DNA of 64,000 bases, taken from NCBI RefSeq assembly GCF_013283835.1, contig NZ_CP054052.1, forward strand, positions 3,100,001-3,164,000, given 5' to 3'. A program made the position numbers and the translations under genes. Each line of letters opens with the position of its first letter. Positions within the stretch are counted from its first letter, which is position 1. The notes below the pieces were generated by a model. That model was not told the origin of the DNA and did no database searches. It was given only the letters and a program-made list of their open reading frames with translations. This document shows positions 33,703 through 43,237 of this stretch, in pieces. Source of the stretch: Poseidonibacter lekithochrous. GTDB lineage: Bacteria > Campylobacterota > Campylobacteria > Campylobacterales > Arcobacteraceae.

Positions 33703-34401
33703 ATGTTAAAATTAACCTACTTTAAAACCAAAGGCAAGATTTTGTTTTCTCACTTTCATCCATACGAACCATTTTTACACCAAGATACAAAAAAAGTAAT
33801 AGTAGGAACTCTCCCACCACCTAGATTTTGTACTAAAGAATACAAAATAAATGATGTGCTTTTTTGTTATGGTTCACAAGATGGAATGTTATGGAAAAGC
33901 CTTGATAGAATCTATAATTTAAATCTGATTTATAATAACTCACAAGAAGCAGTTAATATGAGAAAAGAGTTTTTAATCTCTAAGAAAATTGGGGTTTGTG
34001 ATATTGTATCTTCTTGTAAAAGAGAAAAAATAGATGCAAGTGATTTGGGAATGAAAGATATAATATTACGAGATATTCTAGGATATATCAAAGAATATAA
34101 AACCATAGATACTCTTATTTTCACAGGTGGGAATTCTAAAAATGGCCCTGAGTATTTTTTGAGACAAGTACTAAAAAAAGAGAAGATTAAATATGAGGTA
34201 GTTTCTAGTGAAATACCAAAAGTTCATGAGTTTACATATGATAACAGAGTTATTAGAACTATATCTTTAACATCTCCATCAAATGCTGCTAATAGGTCTA
34301 TTGGGGCAAATGCTTTATATAAAAGCAAAAAGAGTGAAAACCCAAACTATTCAACTTTTGATTTTAGAGTTGAACAGTATGAGAAAGTTTTTAATTTGTA
34401 G
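33703..34401 (+). CDS. Uracil-DNA glycosylase superfamily-like protein
   Basis: A 232-residue soluble protein. The pattern HFHPYEPFLHQ, then VIVGTLPPPRF, a central GVCDIVSSCKREKIDAS and the late LTSPSNAANRS look like the motifs of the uracil-DNA glycosylase superfamily: a first motif with Gly-Thr-x-Pro-Pro and a second with Ser-Pro-Ser. I recall similar proteins in Bacteroidota annotated this way. The classical catalytic Asp/Asn arrangement of UDG families 1-5 cannot be confirmed by eye. Its 3' end overlaps the sensor kinase on the opposite strand by 11 bases. No strong RBS is seen at the ATG. Confidence 0.55.
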   Translation: MLKLTYFKTKGKILFSHFHPYEPFLHQDTKKVIVGTLPPPRFCTKEYKINDVLFCYGSQDGMLWKSLDRIYNLNLIYNNSQEAVNMRKEFLISKKIGVCDIVSSCKREKIDASDLGMKDIILRDILGYIKEYKTIDTLIFTGGNSKNGPEYFLRQVLKKEKIKYEVVSSEIPKVHEFTYDNRVIRTISLTSPSNAANRSIGANALYKSKKSENPNYSTFDFRVEQYEKVFNL

Positions 34402-35599
34402 TTACTTCGTAAATTGGAAGTTCAATAATAAACTTTGTTCCAAGTTGTGTATTACCAAAAGTAAGATTACCTTTTAAGCTTTTAGTAACGATATTAAAAC
34501 AGTTATATAATCCAATACCAGTACCTACGTTTTTATCTTTTGTAGTGAAATATGGATTAAAAATTTTGTTTTTAATCTCTTTGGGAATTCCTCCAGCATT
34601 ATCTTCAATAGTAATTATAATTTTATCTTCTTTTTTTCCTACAGAATATTTTACCCATTTATCTTCTATTTTATTTTCACATAATGCATCTTTTGCATTA
34701 TTTAAAATAGAGATTAATACTTGAAGTAATTCTCCTGATATTAGTCTAAAAGATATAGATTCTTCTTCAATATTACCTTCAATTATTTTTATCTCAGATA
34801 CAGCAAAACTAGGCTCAATTATTTGTAAAGCCATTTTCACTCTATCTTGAATAATCACATCTTTTTCTTTGTGACTTTCTTGAATATAGTCTCTAAATTC
34901 ATCAATAGTTGTAGATAAAAACTGAGTGTTTTCTACTATCTTATTTGCATAAGAACTAAAGTCTTCATTACTTAACATATCATGTTCTTGTTTTATTTTC
35001 ATACCACTTGCAGCAGTTGAAATAATACTTAAGGGCTGTCGCCATTGGTGGGCAATATTACCAATAAGATCGCCCATTTGAGCCATTTTCATTTGCTCAA
35101 ATATTTGTTTATCTTTTTTCTTGTTTAAATCTTTTTCTTTTTTAATTCTTTCTTCTAATTTAGAAGCTTTAGAACTTAGTTTTTTATTTTCGTTTTCTAG
35201 GTTCATCATATTTATACATGAGTTAATACTCATATTTAATTTTTTTCGTAAGCTTTCATAAATCGATTCTAAAAAAGAAAAGTCAGAATCTTTCTCATAA
35301 GAGCAGACCATTAGACCTTTTTCTAATTTGTATAATAAAAGATTAAATACTTCATCATATTTATATATATTAATTTTATTTTCATTTGTTTGTTGAAGTA
35401 AGTTATTCACATCATAATCTATTGTTTTACCAAGTGATGCGATATTTTTATTATGTTTATTATCAAGAAGATAGAAACTAGCATAAGTAGCTTTTGTTTC
35501 ATCTATAAAAGTTTCTAAGGTTTCGCCAATCATCTCATCAAGCTTCAAACTGTTTCCAATTGAGTTTTGACATTTATACGAAATCGATAGTTCGTTCAA
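34391..35599 (-). CDS. Cytosolic sensor histidine kinase
   Basis: A 402-residue kinase without membrane segments. Residues about 5-130 may be a GAF-like sensor, 135-170 are a strongly charged coiled coil, and the His box IAHQWRQPL has its His at 184. The ATPase domain follows, with ISILNNAKDAL (N box), DNAGGIPKE and GTGIGLYNCFNI. It belongs to the same kinase group as those at 24785, 44299 and 60892. No response regulator is adjacent, so its partner must be elsewhere. The stimulus would be cytoplasmic. Confidence 0.88.
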   Translation of the reverse strand: MNELSISYKCQNSIGNSLKLDEMIGETLETFIDETKATYASFYLLDNKHNKNIASLGKTIDYDVNNLLQQTNENKINIYKYDEVFNLLLYKLEKGLMVCSYEKDSDFSFLESIYESLRKKLNMSINSCINMMNLENENKKLSSKASKLEERIKKEKDLNKKKDKQIFEQMKMAQMGDLIGNIAHQWRQPLSIISTAASGMKIKQEHDMLSNEDFSSYANKIVENTQFLSTTIDEFRDYIQESHKEKDVIIQDRVKMALQIIEPSFAVSEIKIIEGNIEEESISFRLISGELLQVLISILNNAKDALCENKIEDKWVKYSVGKKEDKIIITIEDNAGGIPKEIKNKIFNPYFTTKDKNVGTGIGLYNCFNIVTKSLKGNLTFGNTQLGTKFIIELPIYEVTTN

Positions 35600-35729
35600 T
35601 TCAAATATCCTTAAAAAATAAGTTAATTACTTATTAAATACTGTTTTTTTGGGGTGTTATATAATAAAAAATACAATTTGATAAATAGTAGCGAAAAAAG
35701 TTTAAGAGAAGTATAGAGAAAAGGGGAAT

Positions 35730-35766
35730 TTTAGAACTTGCAATACAAAAAATCGCAAGTTCTAAA
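35730..35766 (-). terminator. Hairpin after metQ
   Basis: TTTAGAACTTGC (35730-35741) and GCAAGTTCTAAA (35755-35766) form a perfect 12-bp stem with a 13-base loop, just past the metQ stop. The T-tract on the minus strand is weak, so termination is plausible but not certain. Confidence 0.6.
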
Positions 35767-35774
35767 GAATTATA

Positions 35775-36581
35775 TTAGAAAGCTTCTACAATAGAACCTT
35801 TGTATTTGTCATTAATAAAGTTTCTAATCTCATTTGAGTTTAATACTTCATTTAATGCTTTGATGTAATCTTTGTTTTCATTACCTTCTTTTACAACAAG
35901 AATGTTTGCATAAGGAGAGTTTTTAGATTCAATTACTAAAGCATCTTTTAATGGATTTAAATTAGCAGCTAAAGCATAGTTAGTATTAATAACAGCAGCA
36001 TCTACTTCATCTAAAACTCTTGGTAATTGAGGAGCATCTAACTCTTTGATTTGGAAGTTTCTTGGATTCTTATCAATATCAAGTGCAGTTTTAAATTTAA
36101 CATCTTTGAAAGTTAATAAACCTTGTTCTTCTAAAATATTTAATGCTCTACTTTCATTTGTAGGATCATTAGGAACTGCAATTGTAGCACCATCTTTTAA
36201 TTCATTTAATGCTTCAATTTTCTTAGAGTAAACACCCATTGGTTCTAAGTGAACATTAACAGTTTTTACTAATTTAGTATTTTTGTTTTTGTTAAACTCT
36301 TCTAAGTATGGTAAATGTTGGAAAAAGTTAGCGTCAAGTTCACCTTCATCAACAGCAATGTTTGGTGTAACATAATCAGTAAATTCAACGATTTGTAATT
36401 CATAACCTTTAGCTTTTAATAAAGTTTGTGCAATCTCTAAGATCTCTGAATGAGGAACTGGAGTAGCTCCAACTTTAATAACTGTTTTTTTCTCTACTTT
36501 TGATTCTTTTGAATCAGTACAAGCTGTAAATGCTAATGCAACAACAGCAACTAATGCTAATTTTAAAATATTTTTAAACAT
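35775..36581 (-). CDS. metQ: Methionine ABC transporter substrate-binding lipoprotein
   Basis: A 268-residue lipoprotein of the NlpA/MetQ family. The signal peptide ends in the lipobox FTAC (Cys near residue 21). The mature part has the family start VIKVGATPVPHSEIL, then DYVTPNIAVDEGELDANFFQ and later PNDPTNESRALNIL. It captures methionine (D or L, or derivatives) for the MetNI pump. It is the last gene of metN-metI-metQ, 11 bases after metI. Confidence 0.93.
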   Translation of the reverse strand: MFKNILKLALVAVVALAFTACTDSKESKVEKKTVIKVGATPVPHSEILEIAQTLLKAKGYELQIVEFTDYVTPNIAVDEGELDANFFQHLPYLEEFNKNKNTKLVKTVNVHLEPMGVYSKKIEALNELKDGATIAVPNDPTNESRALNILEEQGLLTFKDVKFKTALDIDKNPRNFQIKELDAPQLPRVLDEVDAAVINTNYALAANLNPLKDALVIESKNSPYANILVVKEGNENKDYIKALNEVLNSNEIRNFINDKYKGSIVEAF

Positions 36582-36592
36582 ATATATTCTCC

Positions 36593-37231
36593 TTATTTTT
36601 TTGTAATTTTGTATAAATAGTCACCAAAACTTTGGCAGACTTGTACTAATGCAATTAAGATTAATACAGTGTAAATCATAGTATCTGTTTGGAATCTGTA
36701 GTAACCATATTTAATAGCTACATCTCCAAGACCTCCACCACCAACAGCTCCAGCCATTGCTGAGAAACCAATAACAGTAATTAATGTTAAAGTAATTGCT
36801 GAAATAATTGCAGGTAATGCTTCTATTAACATCACTTTGAAAATGATTTGAAAATCACTAGCCCCAAAAGACTTAGCAGCTTCAACAACACCTTTATCTA
36901 CCTCTTTTAATGCACTTTCAATAAGTCTTGCAATAAAAGGAGCAGCTCCAATAGTTAGAGGAATAATAGCAGCACTTGTACCAATACTTTTTCCAATTAA
37001 AAACTTTGTAACAGGGAAAAGAACAATCATTAAAATAATAAAAGGAAAAGATCTTAAAGTATTAATTACAACATCTAATATTGAATATACTTTTAGATTT
37101 TCTCTTAATCCACCTTTTGATGTTAAAATCAGAATAATTGCTAAGAAAAATCCAATAACAACAGCAAAAAATGTCGAAACTAATGACATATAAACAGTTT
37201 CACCTAATGCAGGTAATAAAATATCAACCAT
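36593..37231 (-). CDS. metI: Methionine ABC transporter permease
   Basis: A 212-residue membrane protein with five or six helices and the ABC-permease EAA-type loop (EAAKSFGASDFQIIFKVMLI), the MetI signature region. A TTG five codons upstream could extend it, but GGGAGG lies within that extension, eight bases before the ATG at 37231, so the ATG start is chosen. It overlaps the metN stop by one base (TAATG). Confidence 0.93.
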   Translation of the reverse strand: MVDILLPALGETVYMSLVSTFFAVVIGFFLAIILILTSKGGLRENLKVYSILDVVINTLRSFPFIILMIVLFPVTKFLIGKSIGTSAAIIPLTIGAAPFIARLIESALKEVDKGVVEAAKSFGASDFQIIFKVMLIEALPAIISAITLTLITVIGFSAMAGAVGGGGLGDVAIKYGYYRFQTDTMIYTVLILIALVQVCQSFGDYLYKITKK

Positions 37232-38187
37232 TATAATACCTCCCAAATAATTTCATGTTCTTTTATATAGTTCGTAACTTTTTCTTTATCACTTTGTTTA
37301 ATATTAATAACCATATTTCCAACAATATGAGTATTAATTTCTTCAAGTTTTCCCCATACAATATTAAAGTCCATATCTAACTCTCTTGCCATTTTTGTAA
37401 TAAATGATTGGAAAGCATTATCTTTTGGGAAATAAATTTTAATATTTACTCCATCCTCTGGAACTACTTCTGTTTCACCTAAAAATTCTTTCATTTTCTC
37501 ATCAGGTTTCAAAAACAACTCTTCAGTATCATCAAAACCAATAATATTTCCATGCTCTAATAAAAGAGCTTTTTGAGCAATTTGTTTTACAACTTCCATT
37601 TCATGTGTAACTAAAACAATTGTAATATTTAGTTTTTCATTAATCTCTTTTAATAAATTTAAAATAGATGTAGTTGTATTTGGGTCAAGTGCTGATGTTG
37701 CTTCATCTGAAAGTAAAACTTCTGGATCCAAAGTCAAAGCTCTTGCAATTGCAACTCTTTGTTTTTGTCCACCACTTAATTCACTAGGATATGATTGAAG
37801 TTTTTCATCTAATCCAACTAATGATAATAAATCTTTTACTTTTTTAGAAATTTCATCTTTACTGTATCCCCAAAGTTGCATTGGTAAAGCAACATTTTCA
37901 AATACAGTTTTTCTTTGAATTAATGAAAAGTGTTGAAATATCATTCCAATATTTTTTCTAAATTCTCTTAATTCATTTTTCTTAAGAGTTTTAATCTCTT
38001 TATTGTTAACTTGTAATGAACCATCACTATAATCTTCAAGTCCATTAATACATCTCATTAATGTAGATTTTCCTGCACCACTGTGTCCAACAATGGCAAA
38101 AATCTCACCTTTTTTAATATCAATAGAAATATTATTTAAAACTTTTACGTCACCATAGTGCTTATTCAGATTTTTAATATTTATCAA
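37231..38187 (-). CDS. metN: Methionine ABC transporter ATP-binding protein
   Basis: A 318-residue ATPase. Walker A is [12 protein letters not shown], the ABC signature is [15 protein letters not shown], and Walker B is [12 protein letters not shown]. The C-terminal NIL domain (about 240-318, [13 protein letters not shown] onward) is the regulatory methionine-binding domain of MetN. It is the first gene of metNIQ. No S-box or SAM riboswitch is visible in the 166 bases before it, where only AT-rich promoter-like sequence is seen. Confidence 0.94.
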   Translation of the reverse strand: MINIKNLNKHYGDVKVLNNISIDIKKGEIFAIVGHSGAGKSTLMRCINGLEDYSDGSLQVNNKEIKTLKKNELREFRKNIGMIFQHFSLIQRKTVFENVALPMQLWGYSKDEISKKVKDLLSLVGLDEKLQSYPSELSGGQKQRVAIARALTLDPEVLLSDEATSALDPNTTTSILNLLKEINEKLNITIVLVTHEMEVVKQIAQKALLLEHGNIIGFDDTEELFLKPDEKMKEFLGETEVVPEDGVNIKIYFPKDNAFQSFITKMARELDMDFNIVWGKLEEINTHIVGNMVINIKQSDKEKVTNYIKEHEIIWEVL

Positions 38188-38377
38188 TTTTTGTCCTTAT
38201 TCGTGATGCAATAGTATTAAAAAATGAATAAAAGATGTGTTAAAGAAGACATTTAAATGTAATTTTATGCAATTTTAATGAAGATTTATAGGAAATAAAA
38301 TTGACTATATTACTATAGTATTTGGAATAACTAGTATTATTTATTTAAAGATGTGAGGATTTATGTATTAGGTATAA

Positions 38378-38405
38378 AAAAAGAGAAGTTAAAAACTTCT
38401 CTTTT
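38378..38405 (-). terminator. Terminator after rho
   Basis: AAAAGAGAAGTT and AACTTCTCTTTT pair perfectly around a short loop, with a T-run on the minus strand directly after the stem. It starts at the rho stop codon. Confidence 0.85.
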
Positions 38406-39734
38406 CTATTCGTTCATTCCAGCGAAGAAAGCTTCGTTGTTTGGAGTTTTTTGCATTTTTGAATATAAGAATTTAAGTGCTTCAACTTCATCCATAGATG
38501 CAATAGCATTTCTAAGAATCCAAGTTTTTTGTAACACTTCAGGAGTAAGAAGTAATTCTTCTTTTCTAGTACCTGATTTAATAATATCAAGTGCTGGATA
38601 AACTCTTTTGTTAGCTGCATTTCTAGATAATACAACTTCTGAGTTTCCTGTTCCTTTGAATTCTTCAAAGATAACTTCATCCATTTTAGAACCAGTTTCA
38701 ATTAATGCAGTTGAGATAATAGTTAAAGAACCACCCTCTTCAATATTTCTAGCAGCACCAAAGAATCTTTTTGGTTTATGTAAAGCATTTGCATCAACCC
38801 CACCTGAAAGTACTTTTCCAGAACTTGGTGTTACAGTATTATATGCTCTTGCTAATCTTGTAATAGAATCTAATAAGATAACTACATCTTTTTTCATTTC
38901 TACAAGTCTTTTTGCTTTTTCAATTACGATTTCAGCAACTCTAACATGATTATGTGCAGGTAAATCAAAAGTAGATGAATAAACTTCACCTTTAACACTT
39001 CTTTGCATATCAGTAACCTCTTCAGGTCTTTCATCAATTAATAGTACCATTAAAGATACTTCAGGATGATTTTTACTAATACCATGAGCTAGCTCTTTTA
39101 ATAACTCGGTTTTACCAGTTTTAGGAGGAGCAACAATAAGACCTCTTTGCCCTTTACCCATAGGAGCAAATAAATCTAACATTCTTCCTGTCATTCTTTT
39201 AGAATCATACTCAAAACTAAATCTTTCAGTTGAGTATAAAGGAGTTAAGTTGTCAAATAATGGTCTGTTTTTTGATGCTTTGATTGGTAAGTAGTTAATT
39301 GCTTCAATTTTAAGTAAAGCGTTGTATTTTTCACTTTCTTTGTTTGGAGGTCTAACTTGTCCAGTTACGATATCTCCTGTTCTTAGTGCAAATTTTCTAA
39401 TTTGAGTAGCACTTACATAAGAATCATTTGATGTATCTGAGAAGTTACCATCGATTGCCCTTAAGAATCCAAATCCACCTTCTTTAATCTCTAAAATACC
39501 AGTGAATAAAATAAATCCACCTGCATCAATTTGATTTTTAAGAATCGAGAACATTAAATCTTGTCTTTTAAGTTCTTGTGGGTTTTCTACATCTAATTCT
39601 TTTGCAATATCTAGAAGTTGCTCAAGTGGTAGTTCTCTAAGTTGTTCAATTTTGTATCCCTCAACAGGAATGTGCGTTCTTGTTTTTCTAGCAGTAGTAG
39701 CTTTTGCTTTGCTCTGAGTTTTTGACTCTTCCAT
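38406..39734 (-). CDS. rho: Transcription termination factor Rho
   Basis: A hexameric RNA helicase ending transcripts. It has 442 residues with an N-terminal region ([20 protein letters not shown]), an RNA-binding fold ([20 protein letters not shown]), the ATPase Walker [18 protein letters not shown], the Walker B region [13 protein letters not shown], and the secondary RNA-binding Q loop region. The N-terminus carries a basic stretch of about 20 residues, common in this lineage. It is a single gene. The upstream 197 bases hold an AT-rich promoter region and the terminator of ahpC. Confidence 0.97.
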   Translation of the reverse strand: MEESKTQSKAKATTARKTRTHIPVEGYKIEQLRELPLEQLLDIAKELDVENPQELKRQDLMFSILKNQIDAGGFILFTGILEIKEGGFGFLRAIDGNFSDTSNDSYVSATQIRKFALRTGDIVTGQVRPPNKESEKYNALLKIEAINYLPIKASKNRPLFDNLTPLYSTERFSFEYDSKRMTGRMLDLFAPMGKGQRGLIVAPPKTGKTELLKELAHGISKNHPEVSLMVLLIDERPEEVTDMQRSVKGEVYSSTFDLPAHNHVRVAEIVIEKAKRLVEMKKDVVILLDSITRLARAYNTVTPSSGKVLSGGVDANALHKPKRFFGAARNIEEGGSLTIISTALIETGSKMDEVIFEEFKGTGNSEVVLSRNAANKRVYPALDIIKSGTRKEELLLTPEVLQKTWILRNAIASMDEVEALKFLYSKMQKTPNNEAFFAGMNE

Positions 39735-39870
39735 GAGTAATGTTAACCTTTTTTGATTTTACATATCATATATGTAGTAGTTTATTTGTAGTTTTTGTAG
39801 TTTTTTTAATTAGTAATAGCGTAATTGTAGTCTTTATTTAGATATTTGTCAATTAAATTGAAATAAGCAT

Positions 39871-39898
39871 AAAAAAAGGTGCCAAAAATTGACACCTT
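39871..39898 (-). terminator. Terminator after ahpC
   Basis: On the minus strand AAGGTGTCA and TGGCACCTT (one mismatch) form a hairpin followed by seven T. It ends the peroxiredoxin transcript. Confidence 0.8.
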
Positions 39899-39931
39899 AT
39901 ATAAGTATAGTATAGTTAAACTATTCTAATA

Positions 39932-40528
39932 TTATAAATCACCTTCGTGTTTACCTAAGTACTCAGCTACACCTTCAGTAGAAGCTTTCATACCTTCGTC
40001 ACCTTTATTCCAACCAGCAGGACAAACTTCACCGTGCTCGTTAGTAAATAACATAGTATCTACCATTCTAATCATTTCGTCAATGTTTCTTCCTAATGGT
40101 AAGTCATTGATTACTGCGTGTCTAACTGTTCCGTCTTTGTCAATTAAGAAAGAACCTCTTAAAGCTACTGCATCACCAAATAATACATCGTAATCTCTAG
40201 AGATTTGCTTAGATAAATCTGCAACTAATGGGTAAGAAATTCTTCCGATTCCACCATTATTAACGTCAGTTTCTCTCCATGCGAAGTGTGAGAATTGTGA
40301 ATCAACAGAAACACCAATTACATTAACACCTCTAGATGTAAATTCTTCAATTCTTTTTGAGAATGCAATGATTTCAGATGGACATACAAAAGTAAAGTCT
40401 AATGGATAAAAGAATAATACTGCACCATTTTCACCGATATTTTCATATAAATTAAAATCTTCTACAATTTGACCGTCTGCAAGTACAGCTGTTGCTGTAA
40501 AATCTGGAGCTTTTTTAGTTACTAACAT
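39932..40528 (-). CDS. ahpC: 2-Cys peroxiredoxin (alkyl hydroperoxide reductase C)
   Basis: Reduces hydrogen peroxide and organic hydroperoxides. It has 198 residues: the peroxidatic Cys in DFTFVCPSEI, the resolving Cys in HGEVCPAGWNKGDEG, and the GGIG loop. The C-terminal Tyr-Phe element of overoxidation-sensitive eukaryotic enzymes is missing (it ends EYLGKHEGDL), so it should be robust. The sequence is very close to Campylobacter jejuni AhpC as I remember it. It is divergent from fdxA, as in C. jejuni, across a 313-base region with Fur/PerR-like elements. Confidence 0.95.
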   Translation of the reverse strand: MLVTKKAPDFTATAVLADGQIVEDFNLYENIGENGAVLFFYPLDFTFVCPSEIIAFSKRIEEFTSRGVNVIGVSVDSQFSHFAWRETDVNNGGIGRISYPLVADLSKQISRDYDVLFGDAVALRGSFLIDKDGTVRHAVINDLPLGRNIDEMIRMVDTMLFTNEHGEVCPAGWNKGDEGMKASTEGVAEYLGKHEGDL

Positions 40529-40841
40529 TTTATTTCCTTTGATTATTTTTAAATTGTTGCCGTAATTATATACTAAATTTTTTTAAAATAAACTACAAGT
40601 TTCCTTAAATTTTAAAATTTGTATAATTTTTATCTTAAGATAAATTTTATCCTTAACTAGTTCTTTTTTTTAAGTTTTCTATAAAATCAATACAATAATC
40701 ATTATCATTTTTAATATGCTAAATAGTGACTGTTTCGATTTTACCGTACTTCTGCTCTCTCACTTGATAAATTTTCTCTTTTAAAGAAAATTTTATATTT
40801 ACTGTGATAAAGTTTTATAAATTTTAAATAGGAGATATACT
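40529..40841. promoter_or_regulatory. Divergent ahpC/fdxA control region with no gene
   Basis: These 313 bases hold no open frame of note. Seen within: a perfect 16-base palindrome TTTATCTTAAGATAAA (40629-40644); a Fur/PerR-like box (entered separately); a hairpin-like repeat AAATTTTCT / AGAAAATTT (40769-40777 and 40785-40793); and an RBS, AGGAGA, before fdxA. In C. jejuni the same pair responds to iron and peroxide stress through Fur and PerR. Regulation of the same sort is inferred here. Confidence 0.55.
40694..40712. promoter_or_regulatory. Fur/PerR-like box between ahpC and fdxA
   Basis: AATAATCATTATCATTTTT matches the 19-base Fur consensus at 15 of 19 positions. It lies 166 bases from ahpC and 130 bases from fdxA. 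Fur and PerR boxes overlap in sequence, so the protein bound cannot be told. Confidence 0.5.
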
Positions 40842-41117
40842 ATGGCAGTAAAAATTACTGATATCTGTATTAGCTGTGACGCATGTTTAGACGAGTGTCC
40901 AGTAGAAGCAATTGTTGATAACGACGATAACCCAACTGGTGAAGATACTTATTACGTATACGCTGATAAATGTGTTGAGTGTGTAGGACACAATGACGAA
41001 CCAGCATGTGCTGAAGCATGTCCAACTGAGGGATGTATCCAATGGGACGAAGTTGGTTCTGGATCAGTTGAAAAAGATGACAGAGGTGAGCCAAATACAC
41101 CTGTTGTTGAAGACTAA
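40842..41117 (+). CDS. fdxA: 2[4Fe-4S] ferredoxin
   Basis: A 91-residue electron carrier with two clusters. The first Cys set is CISCDACLDECP, and the second is CVECVGHNDEPACAEACP with the insertion typical of Alvin/YfhL-type ferredoxins. The C-terminal tail is acidic. The arrangement opposite ahpC matches C. jejuni, where fdxA is iron-induced and needed for tolerance of oxygen. RBS AGGAGA. Confidence 0.93.
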   Translation: MAVKITDICISCDACLDECPVEAIVDNDDNPTGEDTYYVYADKCVECVGHNDEPACAEACPTEGCIQWDEVGSGSVEKDDRGEPNTPVVED

Positions 41118-41148
41118 TTTTTAGTTAAAACTTAACAAATATTTATTC

Positions 41149-41187
41149 AAAAGGTAAGTAGTATTTTTTACTACTTGCCTTTTTTTA
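41149..41187 (+). terminator. Terminator after fdxA
   Basis: AAGGTAAGTAGTA and TACTACTTGCCTT form a stem with one mismatch and a T-rich loop, followed by seven T. Confidence 0.85.
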
Positions 41188-41233
41188 TTTAATTAGGTAT
41201 AATCCGCGACTTAAAAAAATATTAGGGATAAAT

Positions 41234-41647
41234 ATGGAACAAACACTTTCAATCATCAAACCTGACGCGGTAGCTAAAAACGTTGTTGGTCAAATCTTAT
41301 CAAGATTTGAAGCAGCAGACTTAAGAGTAGCAGCAACTAAAAAAATGCAATTAAGCAAAGCAGATGCAGAAGCATTCTATGCAGTACACGCTGAGAGACC
41401 ATTCTTTGGTGACTTAGTATCTTTCATGATTTCTGGACCAGTTGTTGTAACTGTTTTAGAAGGTGAAAATGCAATGTCTAAAAATAGAGACTTAATGGGT
41501 GCTACTAATCCTAAAGAAGCTGAAGCTGGTACAATTAGAGCAGATTTCGCTGAATCTATTGATGCAAATGCAGTACATGGTTCTGATTCTGTTGAGAATG
41601 CAGCAAACGAAATTAAATTCTTCTTCTCTGACAGAGAAATTTGTTAA
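41234..41647 (+). CDS. ndk: Nucleoside diphosphate kinase
   Basis: Balances nucleoside triphosphates by ping-pong phosphate transfer. It has 137 residues with the family start [13 protein letters not shown], and the catalytic His lies in [12 protein letters not shown]. The [10 protein letters not shown] and [16 protein letters not shown] segments are also normal. It leads a run of genes (DUF177, rpmF, plsX, fabH) on the same strand after a fresh promoter. Confidence 0.96.
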   Translation: MEQTLSIIKPDAVAKNVVGQILSRFEAADLRVAATKKMQLSKADAEAFYAVHAERPFFGDLVSFMISGPVVVTVLEGENAMSKNRDLMGATNPKEAEAGTIRADFAESIDANAVHGSDSVENAANEIKFFFSDREIC

Positions 41648-41673
41648 TAATTAGTTAATTAAACTAGTTTACA

Positions 41674-42048
41674 ATGAAAATAGAATTTAAAAAAGTACCT
41701 CAAAGCCCCAAAGAATTCAGCTCCGTGCTTGATTCAGTAGAAATTTCAGGTACTTTTTGTAAAATATCGCAATCGTTAGTAAAAATTGATGCAGTATTAA
41801 ATGGTAATACTACTATTGATTGTTGCAGATGTGGTATTACTGATAGCATTACTATTAATGAAAAGGCTAACTTTTTATTAAGTGATGGTATTTATCAAGA
41901 TACTGAATCGGAAGATTTAGTAATAGAAATAGACAATAGTATTATCGATTTTGATGAAATCATCGGAAGTGAAATTGAGTCAATAAAAAGTGATTACTAT
42001 CTTTGTGACAAATGTACGCAAGATAATGATTACGAACAAGAATTTTAA
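41674..42048 (+). CDS. DUF177 (YceD-type) protein upstream of rpmF
   Basis: A 124-residue protein. A CCRC Cys cluster near the middle (DCCRCG) and a CDKC pair near the end suggest zinc binding. The acidic middle and the position directly upstream of rpmF are typical of the DUF177/YceD family, linked in other organisms to ribosomal RNA or ribosome biogenesis. It starts 26 bases after ndk and ends 11 bases before rpmF. Confidence 0.75.
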   Translation: MKIEFKKVPQSPKEFSSVLDSVEISGTFCKISQSLVKIDAVLNGNTTIDCCRCGITDSITINEKANFLLSDGIYQDTESEDLVIEIDNSIIDFDEIIGSEIESIKSDYYLCDKCTQDNDYEQEF

Positions 42049-42059
42049 GGAGAATAATT

Positions 42060-42212
42060 ATGGCAGTACCTAAGAGAAGAGTATCTCATTCAAGAGCAGC
42101 GAAAAGAAGAACTCATTATAAAATAACTTTAAAGAAACCAGTTAAAGATAGTGATGGTTCTTGGAAAATGCCTCATATGGTTAACCCAAACACTGGTGAA
42201 TACAAGAACTAA
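42060..42212 (+). CDS. rpmF: 50S ribosomal protein L32
   Basis: 50 residues, with the family start [20 protein letters not shown] and ending in a short tail (NTGEYKN). Zinc-binding Cys are absent, so this is a C-minus form. RBS AAGGAG is eight bases upstream. Its stop overlaps the plsX start (TAATG). The DUF177-rpmF-plsX-fabH order is widely conserved. Confidence 0.95.
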   Translation: MAVPKRRVSHSRAAKRRTHYKITLKKPVKDSDGSWKMPHMVNPNTGEYKN

Positions 42213-43204
42213 TGTATAAAATAGCAATAGATGCAATGGGTGGGGACTTCGGTCCTGAACCTATTATAGAGGGACTTATTGCAGCTTTAAAACAAAACAA
42301 TAACTTCACTGCTATTGCAGTTGGTAAAAAAGATGAATTAGTATCTTTAATACCAAATAACTTTCTATCAAGAATTGAGATATTAGATACAGATGATGTA
42401 ATTAGTATGAGCGATTCTGCTACAGATGCACTTAAAAGAAAAGAATCTACAATTTATAAAGCTATTGAATTAGTAAGAGATGGTAATGCTGATGCAATCG
42501 TATCTGCTGGACACTCTGGTGCTTCAATGTCTTTAGCAACACTTAGAATCGGAAGAATTAAGGGTGTATCAAGACCTGCTATTGCAACACTTATGCCTAC
42601 AAGCGAAAATCAAAATACTTTAGTATTAGACGTTGGAGCAAATGTAGACAGTGACGCTAAAAATCTATTCGAATTTGCTATTATGGGACAAGTTTATGCA
42701 GAAGATGTATTAAACTTAGATGATCCAATTGTTGGATTATTATCTAATGGTGAAGAAGAAAGTAAAGGTAATGAAGTTACTAAAGAAGCTTATGGCTTAA
42801 TATCTAAAATTCCTAATTTCGCAGGTAATGTTGAAGGTAGTGATATCTTCAAAGGAACAGTAGATGTTGTTGTTTGTGATGGTTTTGTAGGAAATATCCT
42901 ATTGAAAACAGCTGAGGGTGTTGCAGACACTATTGGCCAAATCATCAAGAAAAATTTAAAAAGATCTCTAATCTCTATAGCTGGTGCAGTTCTTATGAGA
43001 AAAGTATTTAAGAACTTAAAAGTTAGAGTTGATTATGCTGAATATGGTGGAGCTCCTTTACTTGGAGTTAAAGCCCCTGTAATTATTGCACATGGTAAAT
43101 CTAATCCTAAAGCAATTCAGAATGCGATTTTCCAAGCAATTACAGCAGCAAGTTCAAACCTTAACGGTGATATTGAAGAGAGATTAGCTCAATATAGTAA
43201 ATAA
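42212..43204 (+). CDS. plsX: Phosphate acyltransferase PlsX
   Basis: Converts acyl-ACP to acyl phosphate for phospholipid synthesis by PlsY. It is 330 residues: [16 protein letters not shown] at the start, then [13 protein letters not shown], and later the [15 protein letters not shown] segment. It overlaps rpmF by one base and is 33 bases before fabH. Confidence 0.96.
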   Translation: MYKIAIDAMGGDFGPEPIIEGLIAALKQNNNFTAIAVGKKDELVSLIPNNFLSRIEILDTDDVISMSDSATDALKRKESTIYKAIELVRDGNADAIVSAGHSGASMSLATLRIGRIKGVSRPAIATLMPTSENQNTLVLDVGANVDSDAKNLFEFAIMGQVYAEDVLNLDDPIVGLLSNGEEESKGNEVTKEAYGLISKIPNFAGNVEGSDIFKGTVDVVVCDGFVGNILLKTAEGVADTIGQIIKKNLKRSLISIAGAVLMRKVFKNLKVRVDYAEYGGAPLLGVKAPVIIAHGKSNPKAIQNAIFQAITAASSNLNGDIEERLAQYSK

Positions 43205-43237
43205 TTTTTTATTTGCTATATATTTAAGGATATGTAA

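Noticed and set aside
38188-38352. SAM riboswitch or S-box ahead of metNIQ
   Set aside because: No paired leader structure or terminator/antiterminator pair was found in this AT-rich gap.
38353-38949. Two plus-strand frames over the rho gene
   Set aside because: They are antisense to the well-conserved rho coding sequence and contain its terminator.
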